DNA of 64,000 nucleotides from Alopecurus myosuroides (taxonomy: Eukaryota > Streptophyta > Magnoliopsida > Poales > Poaceae), in NCBI GenBank assembly GCA_028641055.1, contig CM054060.1:163220696-163284695 (forward strand), read 5' to 3'. The translations under genes were made by a program, and so were the position numbers. Every line of letters begins with the position of its first letter. The first letter of the stretch is position 1. Below are positions 21,847 to 34,891 of this stretch, one piece after another. The notes below the pieces were generated by a model. It saw only the letters and a list, made by a program, of their open reading frames with translations, had not been told where the DNA came from and did not search any database.

Positions 21847-24214
21847 ACATCCCCAAGCTTAACCCATACTCGTCCTCGAGTATGAAGGTGATAAAACTAA
21901 GATGGGTTTTGCATATTGAAACAATCATGGGATATCAAGGAGGATTATTCATGCTACATATAATCAAATGATTAATACTAGAAATGAGTAGCAATATACA
22001 ATTCATGTTGTAAGAAATATCAAATATGCAAGTAAAGATGCTTCATGAAAGTTCACAAAGTGTATAATGAAATAAAAGCACTATGGACCAAATGCATACA
22101 CAAAATGAATAATAAAATCCTATATTGGTCAAAGAATAGCATAATGGAGAATAGAAAATATGGTGGACACTTTAGAGAAAATTGAGTAGAGGTAAAACAT
22201 GATCAAGTCTTATTTAGCCTCTAAATTATTCAACTAAAATTACTAATTGAAATGTGGTATCCATTGATATAGGACTCTCATTTCCCCTTTATCACTAGCA
22301 TCTTAAAATTGTGAGTATTGAAGTAATGAGAATGACAAGGTGGTTGAAAGCCTCATGCCCCGTGAGTGTGAAAACCTACTCCATGATTACTCAACTTAAG
22401 ATTCCTAATAAGCTTTGTACAATCATAATAAGTATTAATGACATCATAGAGAACCTCAAAGAGGTACCTCTTGCCCCATGACATGGAAACAAGCCCATGT
22501 TACAATGACAAGATGAACAAACGGAGTAGACTCATCATCCTTTTTATTTTCATTCACTATTATGCATAGCTTCTTATTTTATTATAGGATGTGTTGTAGA
22601 GTCACTCAAGCTGTAAGTAAATTTCCACCATGATAAAGCATGGCTTGGGTTAGCGGCCCAATGCGTTTCTCTAGTCATATAGATACTTACTCATCAAAAC
22701 TTACTATTCCTCTATTTCATTTCGGCATGGCAGGAGTCCAAAAACAAAAGTACATGATATCAACCAAATGTAATTTTTTTTGTGCAATGTTGAAAGCTTT
22801 CTGGTGATACACGTTTATAGCTAGCTCCCAACCACACACTTGTCAAATGCAAAACTTGTGGCTCCCATTATTGGGTCATGTTTATTAGATGCATAAAAAG
22901 TAAAGTGTGACTTCAAAAGTTCGTGAGAGTCCTATCCCAAGTACAACCCATGACAATTAATAAAGTGAATATCTTAATTTAGAACATAAATAACACAATA
23001 ACATGGTGAACATACTCAGAATAGCAATGAAGCTAATGGGAAGATATGGTGGACTCACTGGAAATACTTGGCTAAGGAGTGTTGGAAACAAGTTTTTACT
23101 TGTTGGAATTTTTAAATTTTTGGGCTAGCAAGAGGGAGATAGTTGACCAGCTACTATGCATGCATATGTCCATATAACTACTCATTTCATGACAAACTAA
23201 ATAAACCAGCAATTAACATCAATTACATGAATAAGAGATAGCTCAAGACAACATTATTGCCAATTTCTACACATAAAAAGCCTATAAATCATGCAAACAT
23301 ATGTAGCTCTTCAAATCAACCATGGCATCCCTATTCCAAGTCATAATACTAGCATCCAATACATTCCAACCCCAAACTCCAGTAGCTCAATCTCATATAA
23401 AATGATGGTGGTGGTCTTATCAAAACAAAAATAAAAACAAAAACTAGACGCTTCAAGTCTCTACGATAAATGCTTTGCTTAGAAAAACAGAAAGTAGACG
23501 TGTGCTAACCAAAAGATTGTAGCTCCAGTGGGGTGTTCATCACATCCCCAAGCTTATTTATTTCACCATTCTTGGATGTCTTGAGGCGCAGATCCTCTAC
23601 TCACTGTGAAAAAAACTTCACAAAACATGTTTCTCCCATTCTTTTTCTGTGGGGTGAGATTAGCAAGGACAAACAAATCACATGCTTGCTGTGCAAAATT
23701 CCAAATCAAATGCTCCAGTAGATAGACAATAAGTTTCATTATGTTGTATGTTCACTCTCTTGCTTGAAAGAATCATGGAAATTCAATTCCTAAGCCCAAA
23801 GAGTGCATAAAACAAAAGAAGGCAGAATCTGTCCAAAAAAGCAACAGCAGCAAAACAAACGTTTTTACCTAAGCTAGACTCTTCAAAAAATTAAGCCAAT
23901 TTTTTTGCTTACAGAGGATGAAAAGTTGCAGAACATACTAAAAAATTAGCTCAATCCGACATACCAATAAAACACGTAAAATCATACGGTGAGCAGACTC
24001 GTGTTAAAACAGAAATTTCATGCACTAGGATAGCAACTTATAAGTCCAAATGGGTTTGACTTGACTCTTTATTGAAAACTCCAGAATTAAAAAAAAAAAC
24101 TAATCTCCTGAGACAGAAAGAGGATACTAGGAAAATCCAAACAAAAACAACCGGGTTGCCTCCCGTAAAGCGCTTTCTTTATAGCCATATAGCTAGGCTT
24201 TACTTACTTGATAA
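21847..24214 (-). other. Non-coding interior of the Athila-type element
   Basis: 2.4 kb of A/T-rich sequence with no supported frame where pol would normally be. No RT, RNase H or integrase motif was seen on either strand. Confidence 0.7.
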
Positions 24215-26226
24215 TCAAGAGGGATAAAGCTCATGAGGGAGCTTGTTCTTCAGCGTGCCCCTCTTCCTTGGGAAGTTCTCCATGCTTTTCTTGTGAGGGA
24301 ACTGAAACTTGACATTCCCTTTCTTGGAGTCTATGATTGCACCTGTAGTACGAAGAAAAGGCCTACCCAAAATAATAGGACTAGGGGATTTATCCCCCAT
24401 ATCCATAATAATGAAATCAACGGGTACAAAAGTCATGTGCAATTCAATCATAACATCTTTTACTTGTCCTATAGCATGTTTAGTAGAGTTATCAGCAAGG
24501 ACAAATTCACTTGAGCACTTTTCTAAATTTTCTAGTTCTAGCAATTCATATAATTCTTTAGAGAGTACCGATACACTAGAACCTAGATCTAACGTAGCAT
24601 GGTGAATTTCTTTTCCAATTGAAACTAGCACCTTGGGGATCCATGCATCCCCAAGCTTAGGAGGTATCATGGCCTCATTCTTGTACCTAGCAATTTTTTC
24701 TTGCAAGACATGATTAGCAATATAAGATCCAAAGCCAGGTTGATTAACATTTATAGTGGGATCACTAGCAAATTTTTGTAGAGTAGCAATAAGTTCTTGC
24801 AAGCTACTTTTTTCTAAATCAAGCAATGGATCCTTAATTTCAGTAAGCATCATAATTTCCTCTACTTTACTCTCTAATTTAGCTAGCATGCTTGATTCAT
24901 GAGGACTAATTTCATCTTTGCTAGCAAGATAAGACATATATGGAAGTAAATATTCAGGGTACTTCACTATTTCATTCAAAGTTTCTTCTAATCTAGTAGG
25001 GACATGCTCACTTGTATTCTCAGCAATATGATCAATATTTTCAATAATAGGAGCAGAAATAGTAATATAATTCATTCCTACACTAGGTTGTGCTTGTGGC
25101 TTTCCTGCTGACATGCTTAATAGAGTTGCTTGATTATCAGCTAATTTTGACAATGCTTTATCTAAATTCGAAGATTGAAGTTGCAATCCTTTAATATCAC
25201 TACTAATGGATGCAATAGACTTATTTAACTCATGTATCATAGCATTGTGACTAGCAACTTGTTCCATAAGCAATTTATTAGATTCAGAAATTTCACTAGA
25301 AGGCTTCCACTTATTTTCATTACCATTAGGATATGGAACAAAAGGTTTATTTGGCACATAAGGAGGTTTACTATATGAATTGTAAGCATTACCAAAACCA
25401 TTGCTACCATAATTACTAACAAAATTAACATCCACACTTTCAGAATTACTACCAACTAGCTCCTGCAAAAGCACATTCTCCATATTTTGTTTATTAATAA
25501 AAGCAAGAATAGTGTCCATTTTAGAAGACAAATCATTGGTTTCTTCAATTGAGTTTATTTTCTTAGTGGGATTGGGTGCTCTTTCAATATTCCATTGACT
25601 ATAATTTTGCAATATGCTTTCTAATATGCTCTTAGCCTCACCTACAGTTTTACTCATAAAGGCACCTCCAGCAGCAGAATCAAGTATATTTCTAGACATG
25701 TAGTTTAGACCATTATAAAAAGAGTGTAGTATGGTCCATTCATTTACTCCATGTGATGGGCATGTTCTAATCATTAATTTAATTCTATCCCATGCCATGA
25801 CTACATGTTCATTATCATTTTGCCTAAATGAGAGGATATTATTCCTATTTTGCAAAATTTTAACGGGACGATAATATTTCTTAATGAAAGCTTATTTTAA
25901 ATCATCCCAAGACTTTATACTAGTTGTAGGTAGTGAAAGTAACCATTATTTAGCCTTTCAAGTGAAAAAGGAAATAATTTCAGTTTTAAAACACCACTTT
26001 CCATATTTTTAAATTTTTGCATATCACATATTTCCATGAAATCATGAAGATGCATAGAGGCATCCTCCATAGCACTACCACCAAATTTCTCTTTAGTAAT
26101 TAAATTCAATAAACTAGGACTTACTTCATAGCTTTCAGCTTGTATTTCAGGTGTAGTAATTGGCCTAGCAATTAATTGGTCATTGGGTGTATTTGTGTAG
26201 TCACTTAATTTAGTTCTATCACCCAT
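24215..26226 (-). pseudogene. gag: Gag-protease of the Athila-type element, frame broken
   Basis: Minus strand. Starts at the ATG at 26226 (MGDRTKLSDYTN...). An N-terminal Gag part is followed by a break around 25860-25920, where the conserved FPFSLE... region goes out of frame. A 546-codon open stretch (25855-24215) then carries the rest of the Gag core (RNNILSFRQNDNEHV, LHSFYNGLN), a Ser/Asn-rich linker with coiled-coil potential, and a retropepsin-like end with ATLDLGSSVSVLS and PIILGRPFL. The long intact second frame shows the break is recent or the element was helped in trans. Confidence 0.85.
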
Positions 26227-26556
26227 TTTAACAGTTTTTATGTAGTTTTTAATTTTTATGCAAAACTGAAAAGTAAAGTAACTAGGCAAATTCGAAATAC
26301 TAAAATAAACTAGATAACTAAATGCAAAACTAAAATGCAAACTAAAATAAAATATGCAAGACAAAACAAAAACAAGAACAAAAACAAAACAAAAACAAAA
26401 ACACGACAAGAAACAAAACAATCTACTTGAAAGAAGGTGGAGATAGAAAGGACGGTACTCACGTAGGTGCAACCTCCCCAAGCTTAGGTGTTTGCACACC
26501 TTGTTGGTGATGAAGACTTCTTGTGAGCTCCCTTGGACAACTCCTTCACCTATGGC

Positions 26557-26574
26557 TCCCCGGCAACGGCGCCA
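26557..26574 (-). other. Primer-binding site of the Athila-type element
   Basis: Reads TGGCGCCGTTGCCGGGGA on the minus strand, ten bases inside the 5' LTR, the arrangement typical of Athila elements. Confidence 0.85.
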
Positions 26575-26584
26575 GAAAAACGCT

Positions 26585-28296
26585 TGATGGCTAGGTTGAG
26601 ACTCCAAGTGCAGAGTGTGTAGCTAGTGGCAAGCCTTCTTCCCCACGAAGGTGACTCGAGGGTTTATATCGAACTCTTGGGGAGCCAGTATTTCAGCAGT
26701 TGTCTTCTAAGCTTCCTCCAGGATCCTGCAAACAAGTAGAGAATTTTGTGCCCTCAACCTCACCAAGTGGTTGTCAAGCACAAGGTGTGAGACTTCTAAA
26801 TTGCAATGCAAAACTGAAAGTAAATGTGCAATAATTAAATCTACTACTAAATGCAAATGAGAAAATAAATATGCAATGGATTGTTTTTGTACTTTTGTGA
26901 TGCAAGTGGTGATGGAGATAATATAAATTCGAATTGGAGATGCAAGTAAAGTAAAGTGCAAGTAAAGTAAATTGCAGCAAAGTAACTAGAGTGTTTTCTT
27001 ATATTTAAAATAGGACCGGGGTTCATGGTTTCACACTTGCATTCTCTCAAATAAAGTGGTAGACGGTGGACATAAAGAATTACATGTGAGATTACAATAA
27101 CATGTTTAACATTGAGTACTTTCATATGGGCATCACGTCCTAGCATGGAGATCTCTACGGCCATATTGATCCCTCTTATACTCTACCAAGATGCGAAATA
27201 AATCATAACACCTCGATAATTAAGGAAAAACCAGAGTATAGCTTTAAGCAATGTGACATGAAGTTGAAGTAAGAACTTGCTAGATCTAGCCATGGAGATT
27301 GATTAGTGTCACTTCAAATCCCCGGTAACAAGGTACTCCTTTTTATCCCTAGTGAGGTAACTAAGAAAGGTTTAACAAAACCTAAGTGGATCGCTAAAGT
27401 TCTGTCACTTTCACAGCACTAGCCACCCCCCATTACTCCAACTAATGCACCCGTCACCCCACACACGCTCTCAAGAACTAGATTGATCAAAGCTAGCAAA
27501 TAAGAACGGGGTACATAAGATACATCTACTCAAATAACTCAAGAGAAACAATTGCAATCTCAGATTCAATAACTCATAGAAAAGATCCACCACATAGGAA
27601 TTACAACAGTGCCCGTAATCATGTGAGGCAGCTCATACAGATCTAATTAGTGAAGCACATAGAGAGAGAGATACAAGTGCTACTTCCACAAACCCATAGC
27701 CCTGGGGTGGACTACTCCCTCTTCATGGAGATGTCGATGGAGATGACGTTGGAGGGGTAGGAGATCACACCGGCGGCGCCCCGCCGGAGTTTTTCCCCCT
27801 CCAATCTGGAACTTCTGGTCTCTGTTTTGGTGTTTTGGTGATTCAGCGGCGCTCCTCTCCGTAAGGGTACGGGGGACCCTTTTTATAGTCGGTTTTAGGT
27901 CAAGACGGAGTCGGTAAGTCGAAGATGGAAGGAATTGGGGCCACAGGGGCCAAAAAGGGGCCTCTCACGCGGCCAAGGAATCTGGCCGCGTGGAGGGTCC
28001 TCTTTTGGGTCTCCTTGCCCAATTCTCGTGGATCCTTCGCCCGCAAGTCTTCTCCTTCCAAGAAAATGACCCCCGCAGATTTTCAGGTGATTTCGCGGAA
28101 GTTTGCCCCCTGGAACGTCAAAAATATAGAAAACGGGGTTTCTGACAGGCAGGGCTAATTCCATAAAAGTTGGGGGACTTTGTAATTTAACCCCAAAATA
28201 CTATAAAACATTGAATTATACCCTTATATGATGCAATATGTAATAGAAAGCCATGTGAAAATATGCAAAATTCATCTATGCATTTTACATGCATCA
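26585..28296 (-). repeat. 5' LTR of the Athila-type element
   Basis: 1712-bp LTR, followed by the GGCCC target duplicate at 28297-28301. Confidence 0.93.
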
Positions 28297-28301
28297 GGCC
28301 C

Positions 28302-28525
28302 ATGCGAAGATTTTCTAGTTCTCATGGGGGAATTTGACGAGCGTGCTTACCTATGGGTTAGGAAACACTTTGGACACGAGTATTGACTTTGCTGGATCAG
28401 TCGGGTGAACCTGGTGTTCCACTTTGTCCTTTTTCACATCGAACTCCATATCGGGTGATGTTTTATTTGTCAGAGGGAGGATCAAGTGGTCAGTTGTTGC
28501 TGCTATATCTGAAATTTCCTGTTGC
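28302..28525 (-). pseudogene. pol: Protease-RT junction segment of element A
   Basis: Minus-strand remnant ending in KIFAWA, which continues across the Athila-type insertion as LAEMPGVPRE at about 20110-20142. This is the motif upstream of RT in Tat elements (FAWTPSDMPGIP in B3). Stops are present. The last five bases (GTTGC) are the target duplication of the solo LTR. Confidence 0.75.
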
Positions 28526-31500
28526 TGTCAGACCCCGGACCCAGAGATATACATACTATTATGTGCTCCTAGCCATGGACTCACAAGGGCTTCAGGGTTA
28601 CCAGCCCCGACCGCAACAAACAACGACAGACAGACCGGATTCATCGGCACGTAGTCCGGATTCCCGGTCTACTACTCTTTGTATCCATGTTAGTCATAAC
28701 CAATTATGCATACCCAAGCGTCCACGAGTCGGATGAAACTGAAGGAGCGGGACCAAAGTTATACAGAGCTGCTATGTGTCTAGAAAGTGCAACAACAATC
28801 GAGGGTTACTGGGGTTACCTCGCCCCAGGCCGAATCACATCGGCAGGCGGGCTCGGACATGGATCATCGGCTCCACAACCCCTCGACTGCGACAACTATG
28901 CAGGCATAGCCAAAACTGTATAACAACGGGCTTGAAACCAACAACCGATCAAAGCAGCACTCTAGACATGAAAGTTGTATTAAACATGTGTTACTAGAAT
29001 ATAGCTTACAAGCAGAGGTCACACGACCCAACATTACATCAGATAACAGAAGGCAAACTATGTTGCTAACCAACAAGAACCAAAAAGGCCTAAGAGGCCG
29101 CAACATAAGGCGACGTTCCAGCCCATAGATTCTAGGCTGCTACCTGGGAACGCCAAACTACTCGTCGATGTCCACGTCGAAACACCATCAAACTGAGGAA
29201 CTCCACCTGAACCAAGTTGAAGCAAACATGAGTACGGGAGGTACTCAACAAGACTTAGTTAAACTATTATATATCTGCTTCTTTTAGAAAGAGTTATGAA
29301 GGTTATTTTTGCGTAAAGCCATCTTTGTTTTCCAAATTGAGGAAGGAATAGCACGTCTCATGGAGTATTTTGAAAACAGATGAGAAAGCTACTCAACTAC
29401 AGATATCATCATCTTTTCAATCCACCAATATCATTTCAGCACCTCGTGCTTCAAAGATCACCACCTCAAGTTGTTCCGGTAACTCATGCTACAAGGTAAC
29501 CCCTCTCGGCATCTCCGAGGAGGCATCCTTCATTCGTTATCAGCAAATTTTAATCATTCCGTTTAAGTTGTCTATGATCACAGAATCCGTCACCAAGTCG
29601 TCCTTAACCGCGGACACGGCTTTTCGAAAAGATTTAACCCTGCAGGGGTGTACAACTTTAACCACACGTACCAACCAACTCTTAATGCCAGATCATTAGC
29701 ACTATTTCGGGAAGTGCTGGCAGATGGAGGTTGACCATGACCTTTCCCTTGCTTCGCCTATTCCATGAGTCGCTCCGAGTAGAGATGGTCCGCCAATAGG
29801 GAATGGCCATCTCCTGCCGGGTCTCTATCGTTGTGAGCGGTACTTCAACTACTGTCTCGCCAAAGGCTGTTACACCGCCACGTCCTAGTTTTGTAAACGT
29901 TTTTAACATCCCCGCAAATCCAAATGGAACTCCCGAACTAGGCAACTCATGGAACAAACTAGGCAAGTTGGGACCGAGGGGAATCTAAGCCCCGTGTGGA
30001 TGCACGCTCAGTCTTGGCTCGAAGACGAGAACTCGCTCCTAGGGGCATGAACGAGACAACCACCACAGACCCTCTGTGGTCTCGTCATCCACACCTTTAA
30101 GTCATGTTAATCAAACATCTCTTAACTTACCACAACAACCTATCATACTAGATTCTTTCGTAACTCTGATTCATCAACCGGATGGACAAGAGATAACAAG
30201 CATGTATGACTAAGCACATCATATTTAAGGCTTTGGCGATGAACACAATCAAACCTATGGCTGCTAGGAGTAGTGGATCAGGATAACTAGGCTATGCATG
30301 GTATAGGAGAACTCTAACTACTGACTCAAGATACATTGGAATCGAATGCATTGTACAAGAGTCAAAAAGTCTTTCGAAATCATATATGGGCAGATAAGAG
30401 GTTATGCTTGCCTTGCTTCAAGAAAACCAGAGAAAGTCTTCAGGAATAAGTGCTTGACTTGTCGGTTAGGATCAAGTATTCGCCATTGGAGTTGATGGCC
30501 TTCACTTCGGAGTCACGTTCTACCGAGGGGGAACAAACACCAAAACAAAGAAGAACAATCAACCAGGGCATCGATGCAATGCGCAATATGTATGCATGAG
30601 CAATTTAATGCACTGAAATAAAGCCCTAAACATGTTTGTTGGGTTGCTAGGATTCATATGACAAACATGCAATTTTACTGAAATTAGCCCAAAATAGACC
30701 CCGGAGGGGGTTTCGGGCGATTCTGGAAGTGAGTCCAATTTTATTTGCTCAAATGAGGTTGAAAACATCATAAACAAGCTGCATTTGTCATTTTGAGCAA
30801 TTTGGTATATAACTTTTATTTTTCTAATTTTCTTGAATAAAAACTTATTTTCATTATTTTTAAATGAATTAAACAAATTCAAATAATGTTCAAAAATCAA
30901 CTTTCTCAAACATGATTGAAAATGACATATTTGGGTAGAGAATAATTTTCTGAACATCCCCATATTTTTATTTTATTTTTCTGAACTACAGATTAAAAGA
31001 TATTCATTATTAAAGATTAAAGTATTTTCTGTAATTATACACAGTGGGGCCCACCTGTCATATCTTTCTTTTATTAAACATTTTCATTAAATTCTTATAA
31101 ACCTGACAGGACGGGCCCGCATGACGCCATGCTGACGTCATGCTGACGCCAGCAACTGGCCGGAGAGCCACGGCCGTGGTCACCGGCGGCGACTCGGGCC
31201 GAAATGGAACAAATGGGAGGCGCCAAAAGGGAGAGGAGGTCCAGGGAGACCTATTGGTGGTGGCTCCGCTTCCTAACTACCACCGGAGGTTCGCCGACGG
31301 CGTGGAACTGCGGCGGCGCCCAAATTTCTTTGGTGCCCCGGCGGGACATAGCACGAGAGAGGAAGGGGAGGGGTCCATGGCGACCGTGAGCTCACCGGGA
31401 GCTCGATGGTGTGCTCGGGGAGGCAAGGCAATGCCGGACGACGGCGAATCGGCGGCGGAGGCCGACGGCCGGAGGTGGGGAAGATGACATCGATTCTGGC

Positions 31501-32154
31501 AAGGGAGCTCATCTCGGCTCGATTCCTTCTTCATGGACGTTAAGTGGAGGTCGACGGAGATCCCGGTGACATTCACTCAGGCAGGGGTGGCCGGAGACGA
31601 CGGGGATTCGTGGCGGCCGCGGCAACAGAGGAGTTAGGGTTTCGTCTTCGGAGGGAGATACAGAGAGCGAGGGGGTGAGGCTACTGAGCAGGAGGAGAGT
31701 AGAGGGGCCTCCTCGTCCTCCTTATCCGCGCACGAGAGGGGGGAGGGCGGTAGCAGGACGTGGCGCAGGCGTCGTCGACGTTCTTCCAGCCTACTGTCAC
31801 GAGGAGGAAGACGACAAGGGGGTTTTCCTCCATAACCCCCTGAAGTTTTCAGATTTAACAGAAGCCCTTTTCTGTTTTAAAGCGGGGAAAAAACAGGCTT
31901 TTTGAGGGCCTTTTTGCAAACAGAAAATCTTGAAAAAAAATGGTATTTGGAAACCTTACCAAATTTCCATCAAAACCATACTTTTGTTTTCCCAAATTGA
32001 AAATGTTTTTCATACAAATTTTGGGGTGGCCACTTTAAGTGGCTTTTGGTCAAATCTTATTAATTTCAAATTCAAATTTGATTTAAATTTTACATGCATG
32101 TTATGCCATGAACACAACACCACTACCCTTTGTTAGCAAAATAGGGATGTTACA
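28526..32154. repeat. Solo LTR, 3629 bp
   Basis: Begins TGTCAGACCCCGG, ends GGGATGTTACA, and is flanked by GTTGC at 28521-28525 and 32155-32159. No internal domain, primer-binding site or second LTR is visible, and the element A sequence resumes on both sides. Length and ends fit a chromovirus (Tekay/Del-type) LTR left after LTR-LTR recombination; lineage is inference. The segment 31085-31850 is G/C-rich and could hold the promoter and leader. No coding region is supported. Confidence 0.82.
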
Positions 32155-34340
32155 GTTGCATTCCAAATGATTGTGATATTTTGTCGAACTTGACATCGCA
32201 ACTGTCTATTTTTTTGTAGTTTCATCGCACTGTGATTATCCCCTAGGTCCTGGAATTTTGGTCATCAGGTATGCGTAGTGGGGTATTGCCATGAATCTCA
32301 CGAATGTTGTCCTTCCGAGTATCGCATTTTACTGTGATGGTCAGTCGACTACCTCGAAGTCGATTTTATCCTTCCTGGAGTTGTTGCGTTCCCCGAACAC
32401 TAATTCGAGTATTATTGCGCCTAGAGGTTTGATTGCTTTTCCTGGTACAATTCCATGGAACGAATTCTCCGACTACTTCATATTGCTTATTGGTATATTC
32501 ATCTCCTTCAGCGTTTCTGCATAGATTTTGTTAATTCCACTCCCTCCGTCCATGAACACCCTATTTAAGTCGTAACCTCCGATTTGCGCTTCGAGTACCA
32601 ACGCTGCCTTTCCTGGGAAGGGGACTCGAGGCGGGTGATCGGCTCTAGAGAAGGTAATGTTTTCATCTGATCAATTTAAGAACTCGGTTGTTGCTGGGGG
32701 TGATATTTCTGCCAAATTCACATGCCTGGTAATTAGCTTTTGACTTCTTTTGGAGGGGGCACCTTTCTGTATCATGTATACTTTGCCTTTCGACTCCGGG
32801 TATTTGTCTTCCGGGTAACCTACCCTATACTGTTGTTGGATTGCTGATGCTTGCTGCGCTCTGGGTGGTCCTTGCAGCGTGGGTTGTTGGTGAGGCTGAG
32901 CGACTGCCGACACTGGGGGAGGTGGTGGCGCACCTCCTGGGACAACCGAGAACCTGCTTGTTGTGCTTCTTTTTGTTTTCTAAAAGAGTCCTCCATGAGT
33001 TGGTTGAATCTGCGACAGTCCTTTAATTTGTGGCTGGATCTACGAACTCCGTAATTTGGGCACGACCCTTCGAGTTGTTGCTCGATTGACATGAGTGGTA
33101 CTCCATCTGCTCTGATCTTCCATGGCTGCCACTCGCATTTCTGTTCTTGCCCACGCTCGTGTCCTTGTTCTCGTGGCTACTCCCGTCCATGTCTACGGTA
33201 GTCGTTACTGCGATTACCTGGGAACTCAGCTGCGACCAGTTCGGGTTCCATTTCATCGAATGCCCGATTTTGCGCTTTCTTCTTCTATTTTGATTGTTGT
33301 AGTACCTCTTGTTTCCCTCGTGAGCATAGGAAGTTTCCATACGATCTTCTTCGGGTAAGGGTGGGTGGGTGCCGCGTGCTGATTCTTCGCCTTCCGCCCA
33401 ACTGTTTGCTACTTCCATGAGCTTGCTTACGGTTCTTACTCGAGTTCGGCTGATGTACTCCCGTAGGTCCATCTGGCGGAGACCGTCTTTAAAGTTGTCA
33501 ATCGCGGTTTCATTTGAAATTTCCTTTGCACTGTTCTTCAGCGTGGTCCAACTTTGTATGTACCCGCGAATGTTTTCTTCTAACCTTTGCATGCATGCCT
33601 TCAGCTACGCAACTGTTACTGGTAATTTGTAGGTGGATCTAAATTTCTGTATGAAGTCATACTCAAACTCCTCCCAGCAGCTGTACTTGTTCTTGGGCCG
33701 GCTCTTCAGCCAATTTCTTGCAGCGCCCACTAGCTATAGTTGTATGTATTGCATTGCTGTTACCTTGTTCCCTTTCTAGAAAATTACGGTTGTGAGGTAG
33801 TCATCTAGCAACGCCTAGGGTTCCTGGTTGCCATCGTACAAGGAGGTTCACAGAACTCCTCGTCATCCGAGTCAGTCGAATCATATCTCAGCTTCTCCTC
33901 GCAGGTTCTGGACGTTCTTGGTGGTGGCAGTTCTGCTGCTCTTTCCCTTCGCGACTTGTCCACTTTGTTCTGTGTGATCCGGTTTCACAAATCTTCCGGG
34001 TCCTCTTGTTGGCGTGCCACCCGAGACGGTTTGGTTTTCTCCCTTTATGGCTTTGCGGGCGCTGGTACCCGCGGGGCGGATTTCTGCGCTATTTCCGCGC
34101 TTGCCATACTGAGTCCCTGCAACATCTCATCGTGTAGTTCTCTTTGTGGGTCACCCGGAGTTGGTTTGATGAACATTAGGTACGTTTGGACTTGCAAAAG
34201 CCTTTCCTGAGGCGTTCTGGGTGTTAATTTCTCTCCTGGATGAGGTTCCTGCGGGTCCTGGTCGACATCCAGCACCTTCTGGGTTTCCTTCATGTGCTTA
34301 GTTAACATATTGGTCAGTCGTGACCGTCTCTTAGGAGCGG
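32155..34340 (-). pseudogene. gag: Gag C-terminal half and protease of element A
   Basis: Minus strand, broken frames. From right to left: the Gag core (33592-33023, with DGLRQMDLREYISRTR and a Lys/Arg-rich basic tail), a cysteine-containing segment (CPNYGVRRSSHKLKDCRRF, about 33020-33070) in the place of the zinc knuckle, and then an aspartic protease remnant (FMDGGSGINKIY, about 32510-32555; FHGIVPGKA). Stops and shifts between the pieces. Ends left at the GTTGC target copy and right at AGCGG (34336-34340), the B3 target. Confidence 0.82.
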
Positions 34341-34827
34341 TGATGGAGGGATGATAACCCGGTAGGCTAACGCCAAGGAGTAACTCGGCCCAAAGGACGC
34401 TGCGCAAGACCCGGCTTAGGATAAAGAAGCTTCTAGAAGGCCCAGGAACGAAGGCCTCGTAACCCGGATTGTGGGTTCCGGTAAGGAAGTTTAGGGTTTG
34501 TAAGCAGTGTCCGGGTAGGATTCAGAGTGCGCCTTGGAGAGTAAGCCAGGGGGTCCGGATGTTATATAAGCCGGTCCCTAGGTTAGGGTTAGACAAGCTT
34601 TTAGGTGAGCGAGAACCTGATCGCCAGATCGAGAGATTTCGAGTATCCATTGTAACACCAGTATCGAGCTAATATATTTAGATCGTAGACTCGGCGACTT
34701 GATTGCCGGCTACCAGATCGCATATCACCATGGTTTCCTTCGAGCTAAACCCTCTCCCAAACACTCGAGTCGATTTGCCCCAAGACAAGTTACCCCCGGT
34801 AACGTCTGCCGTGATTATCCCACGACA
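34341..34827 (+). repeat. 5' LTR of B3
   Basis: 487 bp, TG...CA, with TATATAAG at about 34563. The primer-binding site TTGGCGCCCACCGTGGGGC follows at 34829. Confidence 0.95.
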
Positions 34828-34891
34828 GTTGGCGCCCACCGTGGGGCCTACGTCCAAGGGTGTTTACATCACGGGAGAAGCTCGGGAGAAC

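Larger units (their letters stand above)
20143..28296 (-). mobile_element. Athila-lineage non-autonomous Ty3/gypsy element, 8154 bp
   Basis: The LTRs are 20143-21846 (1704 bp) and 26585-28296 (1712 bp); on the minus strand they begin TGATGCATG and end AGCCATCA. The target duplication is GGCCC at 20138-20142 and 28297-28301. The primer-binding site is 26557-26574. Only Gag plus a protease-like region is coded (24215-26226); no RT, RNase H or integrase is present in the 4.7-kb interior. The organisation resembles gag-only Athila-type families of Triticeae (e.g. Sabrina), but I cannot assign the family without a search. Confidence 0.93.

Noticed and set aside
31140..31576. G/C-rich frames (e.g. 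115 codons plus, 99 codons minus) as host genes
   Set aside because: They lie within the segment bounded by GTTGC repeats and show composition-driven Arg/Gly/Pro translation only.
28383..31905. Several 60-130 codon open stretches in the solo LTR
   Set aside because: Short, on both strands, without known motifs; LTRs rarely code and nothing supports a gene.
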